Notes under the pieces: model-generated | What the model saw: the letters and a program-made list of their open reading frames with translations, nothing else | The model's database searches: none | What the model was told of the DNA's origin: nothing | Translations under genes and position numbers: made by a program | Assembly (NCBI GenBank): GCA_964425485.1 | Contig: CAYRML010000015.1 | Location: forward strand, 1-23,749 | DNA length: 23,749 bases | DNA from: CAYRML01 sp964425485 | GTDB lineage: Bacteria; Bacillota; Dehalobacteriia; UBA4068 | Direction of reading: 5' to 3' | In this document: in pieces, positions 1 to 6,784 of the stretch | How positions within the stretch are numbered: the stretch's first letter is position 1 | How the letters are laid out: the number at the start of each line of letters is the position of its first letter

Positions 1-983
1 GTTTGGATGAGGATTTTGCTATTTCCTTAGAGCTTTTGGCAGATATTTATCTGCATTCTCTTTTTGATGCCAATGAATTTGAACGGGAAAAGAATGTTAT
101 TCTGGAAGAAATCAATATGTATGAAGACACTCCTGATGATGTGGCCACAGAGCAGTTTACCAATACTTTGTGGACCGGGCATACTTATGGCCGTTCCATT
201 ATCGGCAGCAAGGACTCGGTCAAAGGTATCAGCAGGGATGACCTTTATAGATATTATTTGGCTAATTACAGGCCGGGATCCACGATTATTGCCGTGGCCG
301 GCAATATTACAAGAGAACAGGTTTTGGCCGAGGTGAATAAACATTTTGCTGATTTTGCTGGCCAAATTAAACAGCAAGGATTAGGCTGTCCTCCTACACA
401 TGCAGGACAAGCATATACCTTCAAAGATATTGAGCAAGTACATCTTTGCCTGGGCGTACCAGGCTTAAGAGAGCAGGATGAGGATTATTATGCGGCCAAT
501 GTACTGTGCGCGGCTTTGGGTTCCGGCGCTAGCTCTCGTTTGTTCCAGGAAGCAAGGGAAAAAAGAGGCTTGGCTTATTCTATTTATGCTTATCATGGCG
601 CTTATTCATTAGCTGGTTATTTGATGGCCTATGCCTCTACCAGCCCCAAAAATGTGCAGGAAATGGTGGCTGTGATTATGGAGCAGTTGGCCGATGTTAA
701 GGCCAACGGGCTTTTTGAGGATGAATTGCAGCGCACAAAGCAGCAGTTAAAAGGCAGTTTATTGCTTGGTTTGGAAAATACCAGCAATGTGATGAGCCGT
801 ATTGCCCGTAATGAGCTGAGCTGGGGCCGTGTGCGTACCATTGATGAGGTGGTTGAGCAGCTGAAGCAGGTTTCTAGGGATGATGTCAAAAGGGTGGCCA
901 GGCATCTTTTTGCGGCTGATAAATTCGTTTTGTCTTTGGTCGGCTCGCAGGAAGGCTCCTTTGATTTACAAAAATATATATGA
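1..983 (+). CDS. M16-family zinc peptidase, C-terminal part (5' end outside window)
   Basis: The reading frame is open from the first base, so this is the 3' part of a longer gene, normally about 420 residues. About 326 residues are visible. The HxxEH zinc-binding motif lies upstream and is not seen. The segment VILEEINMYEDTPDD near residues 32-46 matches the region carrying the third zinc ligand (Glu) downstream of HxxEH in M16 peptidases. The rest fits the second, inactive half-domain, with the typical GLAYSIYAYHGAYS and ELxRTKxQLKGSLLLGLE patterns. Family members are cytoplasmic processing peptidases of the insulinase/mitochondrial-processing-peptidase type (Bacillus YmxG/MlpA). It sits 12 nt before dut, which suggests co-transcription. 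The family is certain; the substrate is unknown. Confidence 0.92.
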   Translation, partial: LDEDFAISLELLADIYLHSLFDANEFEREKNVILEEINMYEDTPDDVATEQFTNTLWTGHTYGRSIIGSKDSVKGISRDDLYRYYLANYRPGSTIIAVAGNITREQVLAEVNKHFADFAGQIKQQGLGCPPTHAGQAYTFKDIEQVHLCLGVPGLREQDEDYYAANVLCAALGSGASSRLFQEAREKRGLAYSIYAYHGAYSLAGYLMAYASTSPKNVQEMVAVIMEQLADVKANGLFEDELQRTKQQLKGSLLLGLENTSNVMSRIARNELSWGRVRTIDEVVEQLKQVSRDDVKRVARHLFAADKFVLSLVGSQEGSFDLQKYI

Positions 984-995
984 TGGAGCAAGCTG

Positions 996-1448
996 ATGGA
1001 TAGGATTAAGATAAAAATAAAAACATTAGCCCATTATCATGGGTTGGAGCTTCCGGCTTATCAGACGGCTTTGGCCAGCGGTATGGATTTGTTGGCAGCT
1101 GTGCCTGATGCCGGCATATTATTGGCCAAAGGCCAGTATCAGATGGTGCCAACAGGTATTGCTATCCAGCTGCCGGCAGGTTATGAGGCACAGGTGCGGC
1201 CACGCAGCGGCCTTGCCGCCAAGCATGGACTGACTGTCTTAAACAGTCCCGGCACCATAGATGCCGATTATCGGGGAGAGCTCCAGGTCATACTTATCAA
1301 TTTAGGAGAAAAAGATTTTCTTATCGAAAGAGGCATGCGCATAGCCCAGCTAATCATAGCGCCCGTGTGTCAAGCCGAGTGGCAGCTATGCTCCGATTTG
1401 GAGCAGAGCCAAAGAGGTAAGGGCGGATTTGGTCATAGCGGCATTTGA
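996..1448 (+). CDS. dut: dUTP diphosphatase (dUTPase)
   Basis: Hydrolyses dUTP to dUMP and pyrophosphate, keeping uracil out of DNA and supplying dUMP for thymidylate synthesis. The 150-residue length is normal for the trimeric enzyme. Visible motifs are PRSGLAAKHGL (about residues 69-79), GTIDADYRGEL (86-96, with the catalytic-water Asp), GMRIAQLI (113-120) and the C-terminal RGKGGFGHSG P-loop-like arm (140-149) that closes over the phosphates. The ATG start follows the peptidase stop by 12 nt, with a weak GGAG ribosome site. Nothing is missing from the five dUTPase motifs, so it should be active. Confidence 0.96.
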   Translation: MDRIKIKIKTLAHYHGLELPAYQTALASGMDLLAAVPDAGILLAKGQYQMVPTGIAIQLPAGYEAQVRPRSGLAAKHGLTVLNSPGTIDADYRGELQVILINLGEKDFLIERGMRIAQLIIAPVCQAEWQLCSDLEQSQRGKGGFGHSGI

Positions 1449-1500
1449 ACTTGTCATATTAAGGAGGCGGCAGCATATAATTAGCTCAGGGGGTGAGCAT

Positions 1501-1743
1501 ATGCGTCTGAGCGAATTGGCTACTAAAAAGATAGTCAATATTTATGATGGTGATATTGTGGGCAGCGTGGGTGATGCCGATCTTTTAATAGACCCTGTTA
1601 CCGGCGAGATAGAAGAACTGATTATGCCGCCGGGCAGATTTTCTTCCCATAAACGACAATTTGCTATACCATGGCAGGCCATCAAAAAAGTCGGTTCCGA
1701 AGTGATCGTGGTTGAGATTGATGAAAACGGCAGATTTGAATAA
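1501..1743 (+). CDS. YlmC/YmxH-family PRC-barrel sporulation-cluster protein
   Basis: An 80-residue protein starting MRLSELATKKIVNIYDG and containing LGXXG-like PRC-barrel strands (VGDADLLIDPVTGEIEELI, then FAIPWQAIKKVGSEVIVVEID). This matches the YlmC/YmxH family, which often lies beside the M16 peptidase and dapB/dpaA genes in spore formers; no biochemical role is established. I chose ATG 1501 because GGGGGTGAG (1489-1497) sits just upstream. The longer in-frame extension begins inside dut and lacks a ribosome site. A second good Shine-Dalgarno-like AAGGAGG at 1461-1467 has no start codon at useful spacing. A terminator follows the gene. Confidence 0.85.
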   Translation: MRLSELATKKIVNIYDGDIVGSVGDADLLIDPVTGEIEELIMPPGRFSSHKRQFAIPWQAIKKVGSEVIVVEIDENGRFE

Positions 1744-1760
1744 ATGATATTTTTATGTCA

Positions 1761-1787
1761 AAAAAGGCCCTTTTGGGGTCTTTTTTT
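1761..1787 (+). terminator. Intrinsic terminator after the ymxH-like gene
   Basis: AAAAAGGCCC (1761-1770) pairs with GGGGTCTTTTT across a TTTT loop, followed by a T tract. It would end the peptidase-dut-ymxH transcript and separate it from dapB. Confidence 0.8.
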
Positions 1788-1807
1788 GCAGGATTTTATT
1801 ATTTTTG

Positions 1808-1831
1808 ATGGAATATATTATGGAATATATT
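1808..1831 (+). repeat. Perfect 12-bp tandem duplication upstream of dapB
   Basis: The 12-mer ATGGAATATATT occurs twice head to tail (1808-1819 and 1820-1831), 35 nt before the dapB start. It is A/T-rich and lies where a promoter would be expected. It may be a simple slippage duplication. Confidence 0.7.
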
Positions 1832-1865
1832 GCAGATAAAGATTGCACAAATGGGGGTATTTTCT

Positions 1866-2663
1866 ATGGCAAAAATAAAAGTATTAGTCAACGGCGCCAC
1901 CGGCAAAATGGGTAGAACTATGGCAGCCGGTATTGCTAAAGAACATGATTTGCAGATTGTTTCTGCTGTCGATGTTAAATTATCCGGTATGGATCTGGGC
2001 AATTTATGCGGCATGGAGCCTTTTGGGGTATGTATTGAAGAGGATCTGGGCAAAGCCATAGAAAAATCTCAGCCGGATGTCATGGTGGATTTTACCAATG
2101 CGCAAGCGGTGCTTAAAAATCTACGTATTGCTTTGCCGCGCAAAGTGGCCTGTGTGGTTGGCACTACGGGGTTGGGTGAAAAAGAGATGGCGGAGATTGA
2201 GCAATTGACCAAAGAATACGGCACACCGGCCTTTTTTGCTTCCAACTTTGCTTTGGGGGCAGTACTTATGATGCGTTTTGCCCAGCAGGCTGCGGCTTAT
2301 TTTCCTAATGTTGAGATCATAGAAAGGCATCATGATCAAAAAATAGATGCCCCTTCTGGGACGGCGGTGAGCACGATGAAAATGATAGCCAAGGCTAGAA
2401 AAGCCTTTATGCAGGGTACGGCTAATGAATTTGAAAAAATCCCCTGTTCCCGTGGTGGTGAATATCAAGGCATGAGGGTACATAGTATGCGCTTGCCCGG
2501 ATATATTGCCTCACAGCAGGTAGTATTCGGCGGCACAGGGCAGATACTGACTATTTCGCATGAGGCTATGAGCAGAGAAACTTTCTTGCCGGGTGTCTTG
2601 ATGGCCATTCGTAAGGTGCAATCCTTAAGTGGCTTGACTCGCGATTTGGACAGCATAATGTAA
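1866..2663 (+). CDS. dapB: 4-hydroxy-tetrahydrodipicolinate reductase
   Basis: Reduces the product of DapA to tetrahydrodipicolinate with NAD(P)H, in the diaminopimelate/lysine pathway. The 265-residue protein has the Rossmann dinucleotide motif VNGATGKMGRTMA (about residues 8-20), GTTGLGE, and the signature ERHHDQKIDAPSGTA containing the catalytic His pair and Lys. I take ATG 1866 as the start: GGGGG at 1853-1857 lies 8 nt upstream and the protein then begins directly with MAKIKVLVNGATG. A possible upstream TTG (1830) would add 12 residues without a ribosome site. The stop codon lies inside a short tandem repeat. Confidence 0.96.
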   Translation: MAKIKVLVNGATGKMGRTMAAGIAKEHDLQIVSAVDVKLSGMDLGNLCGMEPFGVCIEEDLGKAIEKSQPDVMVDFTNAQAVLKNLRIALPRKVACVVGTTGLGEKEMAEIEQLTKEYGTPAFFASNFALGAVLMMRFAQQAAAYFPNVEIIERHHDQKIDAPSGTAVSTMKMIAKARKAFMQGTANEFEKIPCSRGGEYQGMRVHSMRLPGYIASQQVVFGGTGQILTISHEAMSRETFLPGVLMAIRKVQSLSGLTRDLDSIM

Positions 2664-2706
2664 TAAAAACTAATGTAATAATAAAAACTAATGTAATAAT
2701 AAAAAC
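2656..2706 (+). repeat. Three tandem copies of an 18-bp unit spanning the dapB stop codon
   Basis: The unit TAATGTAATAATAAAAAC occurs at 2671-2688 and 2689-2706, and a 15-nt version lacking one AAT lies at 2656-2670. The first copy contains the last dapB codons and stop, so the terminal sequence of the gene has been duplicated into the spacer before the terminator. Replication slippage is the likely source. Confidence 0.9.
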
Positions 2707-2712
2707 TAGTAA

Positions 2713-2755
2713 AAATCTCCGGGATAATGATTGTTCATTATCCCGGAGATTTTTT
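2713..2755 (+). terminator. Strong intrinsic terminator between dapB and dpaA
   Basis: An 18-bp stem, arms 2713-2730 and 2735-2752, with a TTGT loop and a T-rich tail. The core is CTCCGGGATAATGA pairing with its exact complement. It isolates dapB from the dipicolinate genes. Confidence 0.95.
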
Positions 2756-2860
2756 GTTTATCTATGGATTTATTTGCGCTTTGTGATAAGACAACTTGCC
2801 GCTGGCAAATTCTCCTCATATGTTGTATTAAGTGATCAATACTGTGGGGAGGGAGATTTT

Positions 2861-3766
2861 TTGAGCGGAACAAAAGGAAAAATTGCAGTCCTTGGTGGAG
2901 ACTTAAGGGAAAAGGTGTTGTTGGCGAAACTGGTGGAAAAAGACTTTACAGTCATGGTAGCGGCCAGAAGTTCTGAAATGACTCCTAATGGCATCAGCAT
3001 AACAACTGATATCAAGCAAGCTTTGCGGGATGCCGATTGTCTGGTGTTGCCGATGCCGGGCTTGCGGGAAGATAATAAAATCTTCGCTGCCAGCGGACAC
3101 AGATTGTATTTAACAGAAGAAGATCTGTCTCTTTTGCCGGCCGGAACACCGATTTTAGTGGGCGTAGCTAATGACTTATTGCAAAAGGCAGTGCAAAAAT
3201 ATAAACTGGAGCTCTTGCCTATGGCCGGCGAAAATGCTATCGCCATACCAAATGCCATGGCAACGGCCGAAGGTGCTATTGCTATCGCCATTAGTGAAAG
3301 TCCCTTACTGCTGGCAAAGTCCATAGGTATAATCATTGGTTATGGACGGGTCGGACGGGCGCTGGCCTTGCGTTTGCAGGCTTTGGGCATGCAGTTGATA
3401 GTAGTGGATAAAGATAAAGAAGTCTTGGTTCAGGCCCAAAAGAACGGATTTTCAGTCATGCAGAGTAAATTTTGTTCACAGATAGCGGATCAGGTAGATT
3501 TTATTTTCAATACGGCTCCGGCTCCGGTAATTGATAAAGAGATGATAGAAAAACTGAAAGAAAATACTCTTATAGTGGATATCGCATCTTTCCCTGGCGG
3601 TACGGATTTTGTTGCTGCTAAAGAAATAGGCATAAAAGCGCTTTTGGCAGCCGGATTACCGGGTAAATATGCCCCCTATTTTATGGGAGAAGTCTTGGCA
3701 AAAGTTTATTTGCCTATCATTGAGGAAAAAGTATTGCATCTAAGCAAAAGGAGGGAAGATCAATGA
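2861..3766 (+). CDS. dpaA: Dipicolinate synthase subunit A
   Basis: Together with DpaB, makes dipicolinic acid from dihydrodipicolinate in the mother cell; the product fills the spore core. The 301-residue length matches the family. Visible features are an N-terminal KIAVLGGDLRE Rossmann-like segment and a second NAD(P)-binding motif IIIGYGRVGRALALRLQALGM (about residues 160-180), then ASFPGGTDF and GLPGKYAPYFMGEV, characteristic of SpoVFA. I place the start at TTG 2861 because GGGGAGGGA (2846-2854) precedes it. The longer in-frame extension from 2774 reaches back toward the dapB terminator and resembles no conserved N-terminus. It overlaps dpaB by 4 nt (ATGA), indicating translational coupling. 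Confidence 0.93.
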   Translation: MSGTKGKIAVLGGDLREKVLLAKLVEKDFTVMVAARSSEMTPNGISITTDIKQALRDADCLVLPMPGLREDNKIFAASGHRLYLTEEDLSLLPAGTPILVGVANDLLQKAVQKYKLELLPMAGENAIAIPNAMATAEGAIAIAISESPLLLAKSIGIIIGYGRVGRALALRLQALGMQLIVVDKDKEVLVQAQKNGFSVMQSKFCSQIADQVDFIFNTAPAPVIDKEMIEKLKENTLIVDIASFPGGTDFVAAKEIGIKALLAAGLPGKYAPYFMGEVLAKVYLPIIEEKVLHLSKRREDQ

Positions 3767-4368
3767 CTGATCTTGCTGTCTTGAAAGGAGTGAGGGTGGG
3801 TTTTGCTCTGACAGGTTCTCATTGCACCTTGTCGAAAGCTATTAAGGCTATGCAGGAGCTCTATCTGCTGGGGGCGGAGATCACACCCATTATTTCTCCC
3901 AGTGTCAAGGATTATGATACAAAATTTGGTTTGGCCGGCGATTGGCGGGATGAAATCATAGAAGCCAGCGGCAACAGTGTTATTATAGATAATATTATTG
4001 ATGCGGAACCGATTGGTCCGCAGCAGCTTTTGGATATAGTAATTATTGCTCCTTGTTCCGGCAACTCTCTGGCAAAATTGGCCGGAGGCATTATTGATAC
4101 AGCGGTTCTAATGGCGGCAAAATCGCATATGCGTAATAGAAAGCCTGTGGTATTGGCCATTTCTACTAATGATGGATTAGGTGCAAACGGCAAAAATATT
4201 GGTCATTTGCTGAACTGTAAGAACATATTTTTTGTTCCCTTCGGCCAAGATAATCCACACATAAAGGCTAATTCATTGATTGCCGATATGCAGCAAGTAC
4301 CGCAAACGGTCGCTAAGGCTTTACAGGGTGAACAAATACAGCCCTTGCTGGTGGATTTTTATAAGTAA
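3763..4368 (+). CDS. dpaB: Dipicolinate synthase subunit B (flavoprotein)
   Basis: A 201-residue flavoprotein-like subunit (SpoVFB) that partners DpaA in oxidising dihydrodipicolinate to dipicolinate. It belongs to the phosphopantothenoylcysteine-decarboxylase-like flavin fold: GVRVGFALTGSHCTLSKAI at the N-terminus, IIAPCSGNSLAKLAGGIIDTAVLMAAKSH near residues 95-125, and PVVLAISTNDGLGANGKNI after it. The ATG overlaps the dpaA stop (ATGA). The gene marks a lineage with spore-forming ancestry, although the window alone cannot show that sporulation still works. Confidence 0.93.
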   Translation: MTDLAVLKGVRVGFALTGSHCTLSKAIKAMQELYLLGAEITPIISPSVKDYDTKFGLAGDWRDEIIEASGNSVIIDNIIDAEPIGPQQLLDIVIIAPCSGNSLAKLAGGIIDTAVLMAAKSHMRNRKPVVLAISTNDGLGANGKNIGHLLNCKNIFFVPFGQDNPHIKANSLIADMQQVPQTVAKALQGEQIQPLLVDFYK

Positions 4369-4383
4369 ATTGTTTATTAGTGG

Positions 4384-4413
4384 TTGCCAATATGCATTAA
4401 CCAGTGATATAAT
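4384..4413 (+). promoter_or_regulatory. Probable sigma-A promoter for asd-dapA
   Basis: TTGCCA (4384-4389), an 18-nt spacer and a perfect TATAAT (4408-4413), placing the transcription start near 4420, about 48 nt before asd. It would let asd and dapA be expressed vegetatively, independently of the sporulation genes upstream. Confidence 0.6.
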
Positions 4414-4467
4414 AATAAAATAACATCGAAGCAATGTAATTCACTTGTTTTATTGGAGGGTACAATC

Positions 4468-5724
4468 ATGAAAAAATATAATATTGCTATTGTTGGCGCT
4501 ACCGGGGCTGTGGGACAGGAAATTCTCAAGGTCTTGGCGGAAAGAGATTTTCCTTTTGCAAATATAAAAATGCTGGCCAGTGAAAGGTCCAAAGGCAAGA
4601 AAATTACTTATCAAGGTAAAGAATACACAGTAGAGGTCACCGGTCCGGATTCTTTCGCGGGCTGTGATATGGTGTTGTTTGCCGGGGGAGCTGCCAGTAA
4701 AATGTTTGCCCATGATGCGGTCAAAGCAGGCGCTATCGTTATTGATAATAGCAGTACCTTCCGTTATGATCCAGAAGTACCGCTCGTTGTGCCGGAGGTA
4801 AATCCGGACGATGTCAAATGGCATAAGGGAATCATTGCTAACCCAAATTGCTCTACGATCCAAATGGTGGTGGCTTTGAAACCTCTTCATGATGCGGCCA
4901 AGATTAAAAGAGTCGTAGTTTCCACCTATCAAGCCGTGTCAGGGGCCGGCAGAGAAGGTATTGACGAATTAAAAGACCAAGCAGGTCAACTCAGCAGACA
5001 GGAAATGGCTGCTAATGCCAAGGAACAAGCTGAAAAAGTTTTCCAAGGCGGAGCAAAGGTTCTATCCGTGCTGAAAGATCAAGCCGCTAAGCTTTCTAAA
5101 ACAGAAGCTGGCGCCGCTATGAAGGATCAATGGGATAAGATTGCTCAAAGCCAGACTGTTGGCGAGTTGCGTCATCATTTGGCCAAATTGTCACAAACAG
5201 AAGTGTTTGAAGATATGAAGGAGCAATTGGCCAAAATCGGTCAGCCATCCGCTTTAAAACCTCATATTTTCCAATATCAAATCGCTTTCAATCTTATTCC
5301 TCATATAGATGTTTTCCAGGAAAATGATTATACTAAGGAAGAAATGAAGATGACCTGGGAAACACAAAAAATGTTTCATGATCCTGATATTGCTATCAGC
5401 GCCACGGCTGTCAGAGTGCCCGTTTTCCGCAGCCATTCCGAAGCCATCAATATCGAGCTGGAAAAACCTCTTTCGGCAGATCAAGCCAAAGAAATCCTGC
5501 GCAATGCTCCCAGTATTGTCGTCATTGATAATCCGGAAGAAAAAGAATATCCCATGCCATTGTTTGCCAGTGATACAGACCAGGTGTATGTGGGAAGAAT
5601 AAGAAAAGATATATCCACGGATAATGGACTGGTGTTATGGGTTGTGGCCGACCAAATCAGAAAAGGTGCCGCCACCAATGCTGTTCAAATCGCAGAATTA
5701 TTGATCGCGGATGGGCTTGTTTAA
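4468..5724 (+). CDS. asd: Aspartate-semialdehyde dehydrogenase with a helical-repeat insertion
   Basis: Converts aspartyl phosphate to aspartate semialdehyde with NADPH, at the branch to lysine, threonine and methionine. Family features are the N-terminal IAIVGATGAVGQ (residues 7-16), DNSSTFRYD (93-101), the catalytic Cys128 in NPNCST, STYQAVSGAG (152-161), and IAFNLIPHIDVF (272-283) with downstream YTKEEMKM. The protein is 418 residues, where family members are usually about 330-370. The excess is an insertion of roughly 90 residues (about 168-262, nt 4969-5253) between SGAG and the PHIFQYQIAFN segment, built of three helical repeats. Reading frame and flanking motifs are intact, so it is a genuine insertion. 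The start at ATG 4468 follows GGAGGG (4456-4461). Confidence 0.95.
   Translation: MKKYNIAIVGATGAVGQEILKVLAERDFPFANIKMLASERSKGKKITYQGKEYTVEVTGPDSFAGCDMVLFAGGAASKMFAHDAVKAGAIVIDNSSTFRYDPEVPLVVPEVNPDDVKWHKGIIANPNCSTIQMVVALKPLHDAAKIKRVVVSTYQAVSGAGREGIDELKDQAGQLSRQEMAANAKEQAEKVFQGGAKVLSVLKDQAAKLSKTEAGAAMKDQWDKIAQSQTVGELRHHLAKLSQTEVFEDMKEQLAKIGQPSALKPHIFQYQIAFNLIPHIDVFQENDYTKEEMKMTWETQKMFHDPDIAISATAVRVPVFRSHSEAINIELEKPLSADQAKEILRNAPSIVVIDNPEEKEYPMPLFASDTDQVYVGRIRKDISTDNGLVLWVVADQIRKGAATNAVQIAELLIADGLV
4969..5253 (+). repeat. Three imperfect helical repeats inserted in Asd
   Basis: In-frame insertion encoding repeats that begin at residues 168, 202 and 234 (spacing 34 and 32). Aligned starts are LKDQAGQLSRQE, LKDQAAKLSKTE and LRHHLAKLSQTE. 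Each is followed about six residues later by an A/M-K-D/E-Q segment (AKEQAEKV, MKDQWDKI, MKEQLAKI). The composition is charged and Ala/Leu-rich, typical of amphipathic helices. No Cys or catalytic-looking residues are present. Confidence 0.85.
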
Positions 5725-5765
5725 ATCAGCAGATCTATGATATTCATTTAAAGGAGGTTTTTGTT

Positions 5766-6647
5766 ATGAATTTGGGCACAGTTATTACAGCCATGGCGAC
5801 TCCTTTTAATGCTGATGGTACTATCAATTATAAAAGAGCGCAAGAGCTGGCGCAATATTTGTTGGATAATGGTTCCGATGCTTTGGTTATATGTGGCACC
5901 ACCGGCGAAAGTCCGACTATGACCGATGACGAAAAAGAAGATCTTTTTGTTGCCGTTAAAGAAGTGACTAAGGGCCGCGCTCCCTTGATTGCCGGCACAT
6001 CCTTTTATGATACCTATGATTCAGAATTAATGACAAAACGTGCGGTGAAAGTTGGAGTAGACGCGATTCTGGCTGTTTCTCCGTATTATAATAAACCTCC
6101 GCAAGAAGGATTATATAAGCATTTTGAGGCCATTGCTGCCGCTGCCGGGGATTTGCCGGTTATCCTCTATAATATTCCCGGGCGCACAGCAGTTAATATT
6201 TTACCGGAAACCATCTGTCGTTTGTCCAAAGTAGATAATATAGTGGCCGTTAAAGAGGCCGCCGGTGATATTGAACAGGTAGGAAAAATATTGGCATTGG
6301 TTGATGATGATTTTCTGCTCTATTCCGGCGATGATTCCATGACTTTGCCCATGCTTTCTTTGGGCGCTGCCGGCGTAATCAGTATCGCCAGCCACTTTGT
6401 CGGCCCAGATATCCAAAAAATGATAGCCGATTTTAAAGCCGGCGATGTTAAAGGCGCTATGGCTATGCATTATAAATTGCTGGATATTTTCCACAAACTG
6501 TTCATAGTTACAAATCCCATACCGGTCAAATATTGCCTCAATAAGATGGGTATTGATGTCGGCGTCTATCGTCTGCCGATGGTTGAAGCCACCGCAGAGC
6601 AAAAAACAGTGCTTGATGCCATGTTGCAACAATATGGCCTAATATAA
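5766..6647 (+). CDS. dapA: 4-hydroxy-tetrahydrodipicolinate synthase
   Basis: Condenses aspartate semialdehyde with pyruvate, the first committed step to lysine, diaminopimelate and dipicolinate. The 293-residue TIM-barrel protein shows GTTGESPTM (44-52) with Thr45/Thr46, YYNKPPQEGLYKHF (107-120), YNIPGRT (135-141) with Tyr135 and Arg140, and the Schiff-base Lys163 in VAVKEAAGD. ATG 5766 follows a near-perfect AAGGAGGT (5751-5758). It lies 41 nt after asd, so the two are probably co-transcribed. The aspartokinase gene (dapG/lysC) that lies between asd and dapA in Bacillus subtilis is absent here. Confidence 0.97.
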   Translation: MNLGTVITAMATPFNADGTINYKRAQELAQYLLDNGSDALVICGTTGESPTMTDDEKEDLFVAVKEVTKGRAPLIAGTSFYDTYDSELMTKRAVKVGVDAILAVSPYYNKPPQEGLYKHFEAIAAAAGDLPVILYNIPGRTAVNILPETICRLSKVDNIVAVKEAAGDIEQVGKILALVDDDFLLYSGDDSMTLPMLSLGAAGVISIASHFVGPDIQKMIADFKAGDVKGAMAMHYKLLDIFHKLFIVTNPIPVKYCLNKMGIDVGVYRLPMVEATAEQKTVLDAMLQQYGLI

Positions 6648-6709
6648 AAAGACCTATCCGAATGATAGATAGGCATATAAATGCCAAAAATGTTTACTTA
6701 TGTGTCATA

Positions 6710-6750
6710 CCGACCCCTGTAAGTCCGATTTTTTGCAGGGGCGGTTTTTG
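6710..6750 (+). terminator. Intrinsic terminator after dapA
   Basis: CCGACCCCTG (6710-6719) pairs with CAGGGGCGG (6736-6744), leaving one bulged A, and is followed by TTTTT. A smaller hairpin (CCTATC/GATAGATAGG near 6652-6673) lies just upstream. It ends the asd-dapA unit before the RNase J gene. Confidence 0.7.
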
Positions 6751-6784
6751 CGTTGTTTTTTGGCAAATAAAATAAGGAGAAAAT

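Noticed and set aside
2836..3336. Minus-strand open frame (166 codons) opposite dpaA
   Set aside because: Entirely within dpaA, with low-complexity composition typical of antisense frames and no upstream signals.
5637..5765. Longer DapA starting at 5637
   Set aside because: The extension overlaps the asd 3' end; the ideal ribosome site at 5751 points to ATG 5766.
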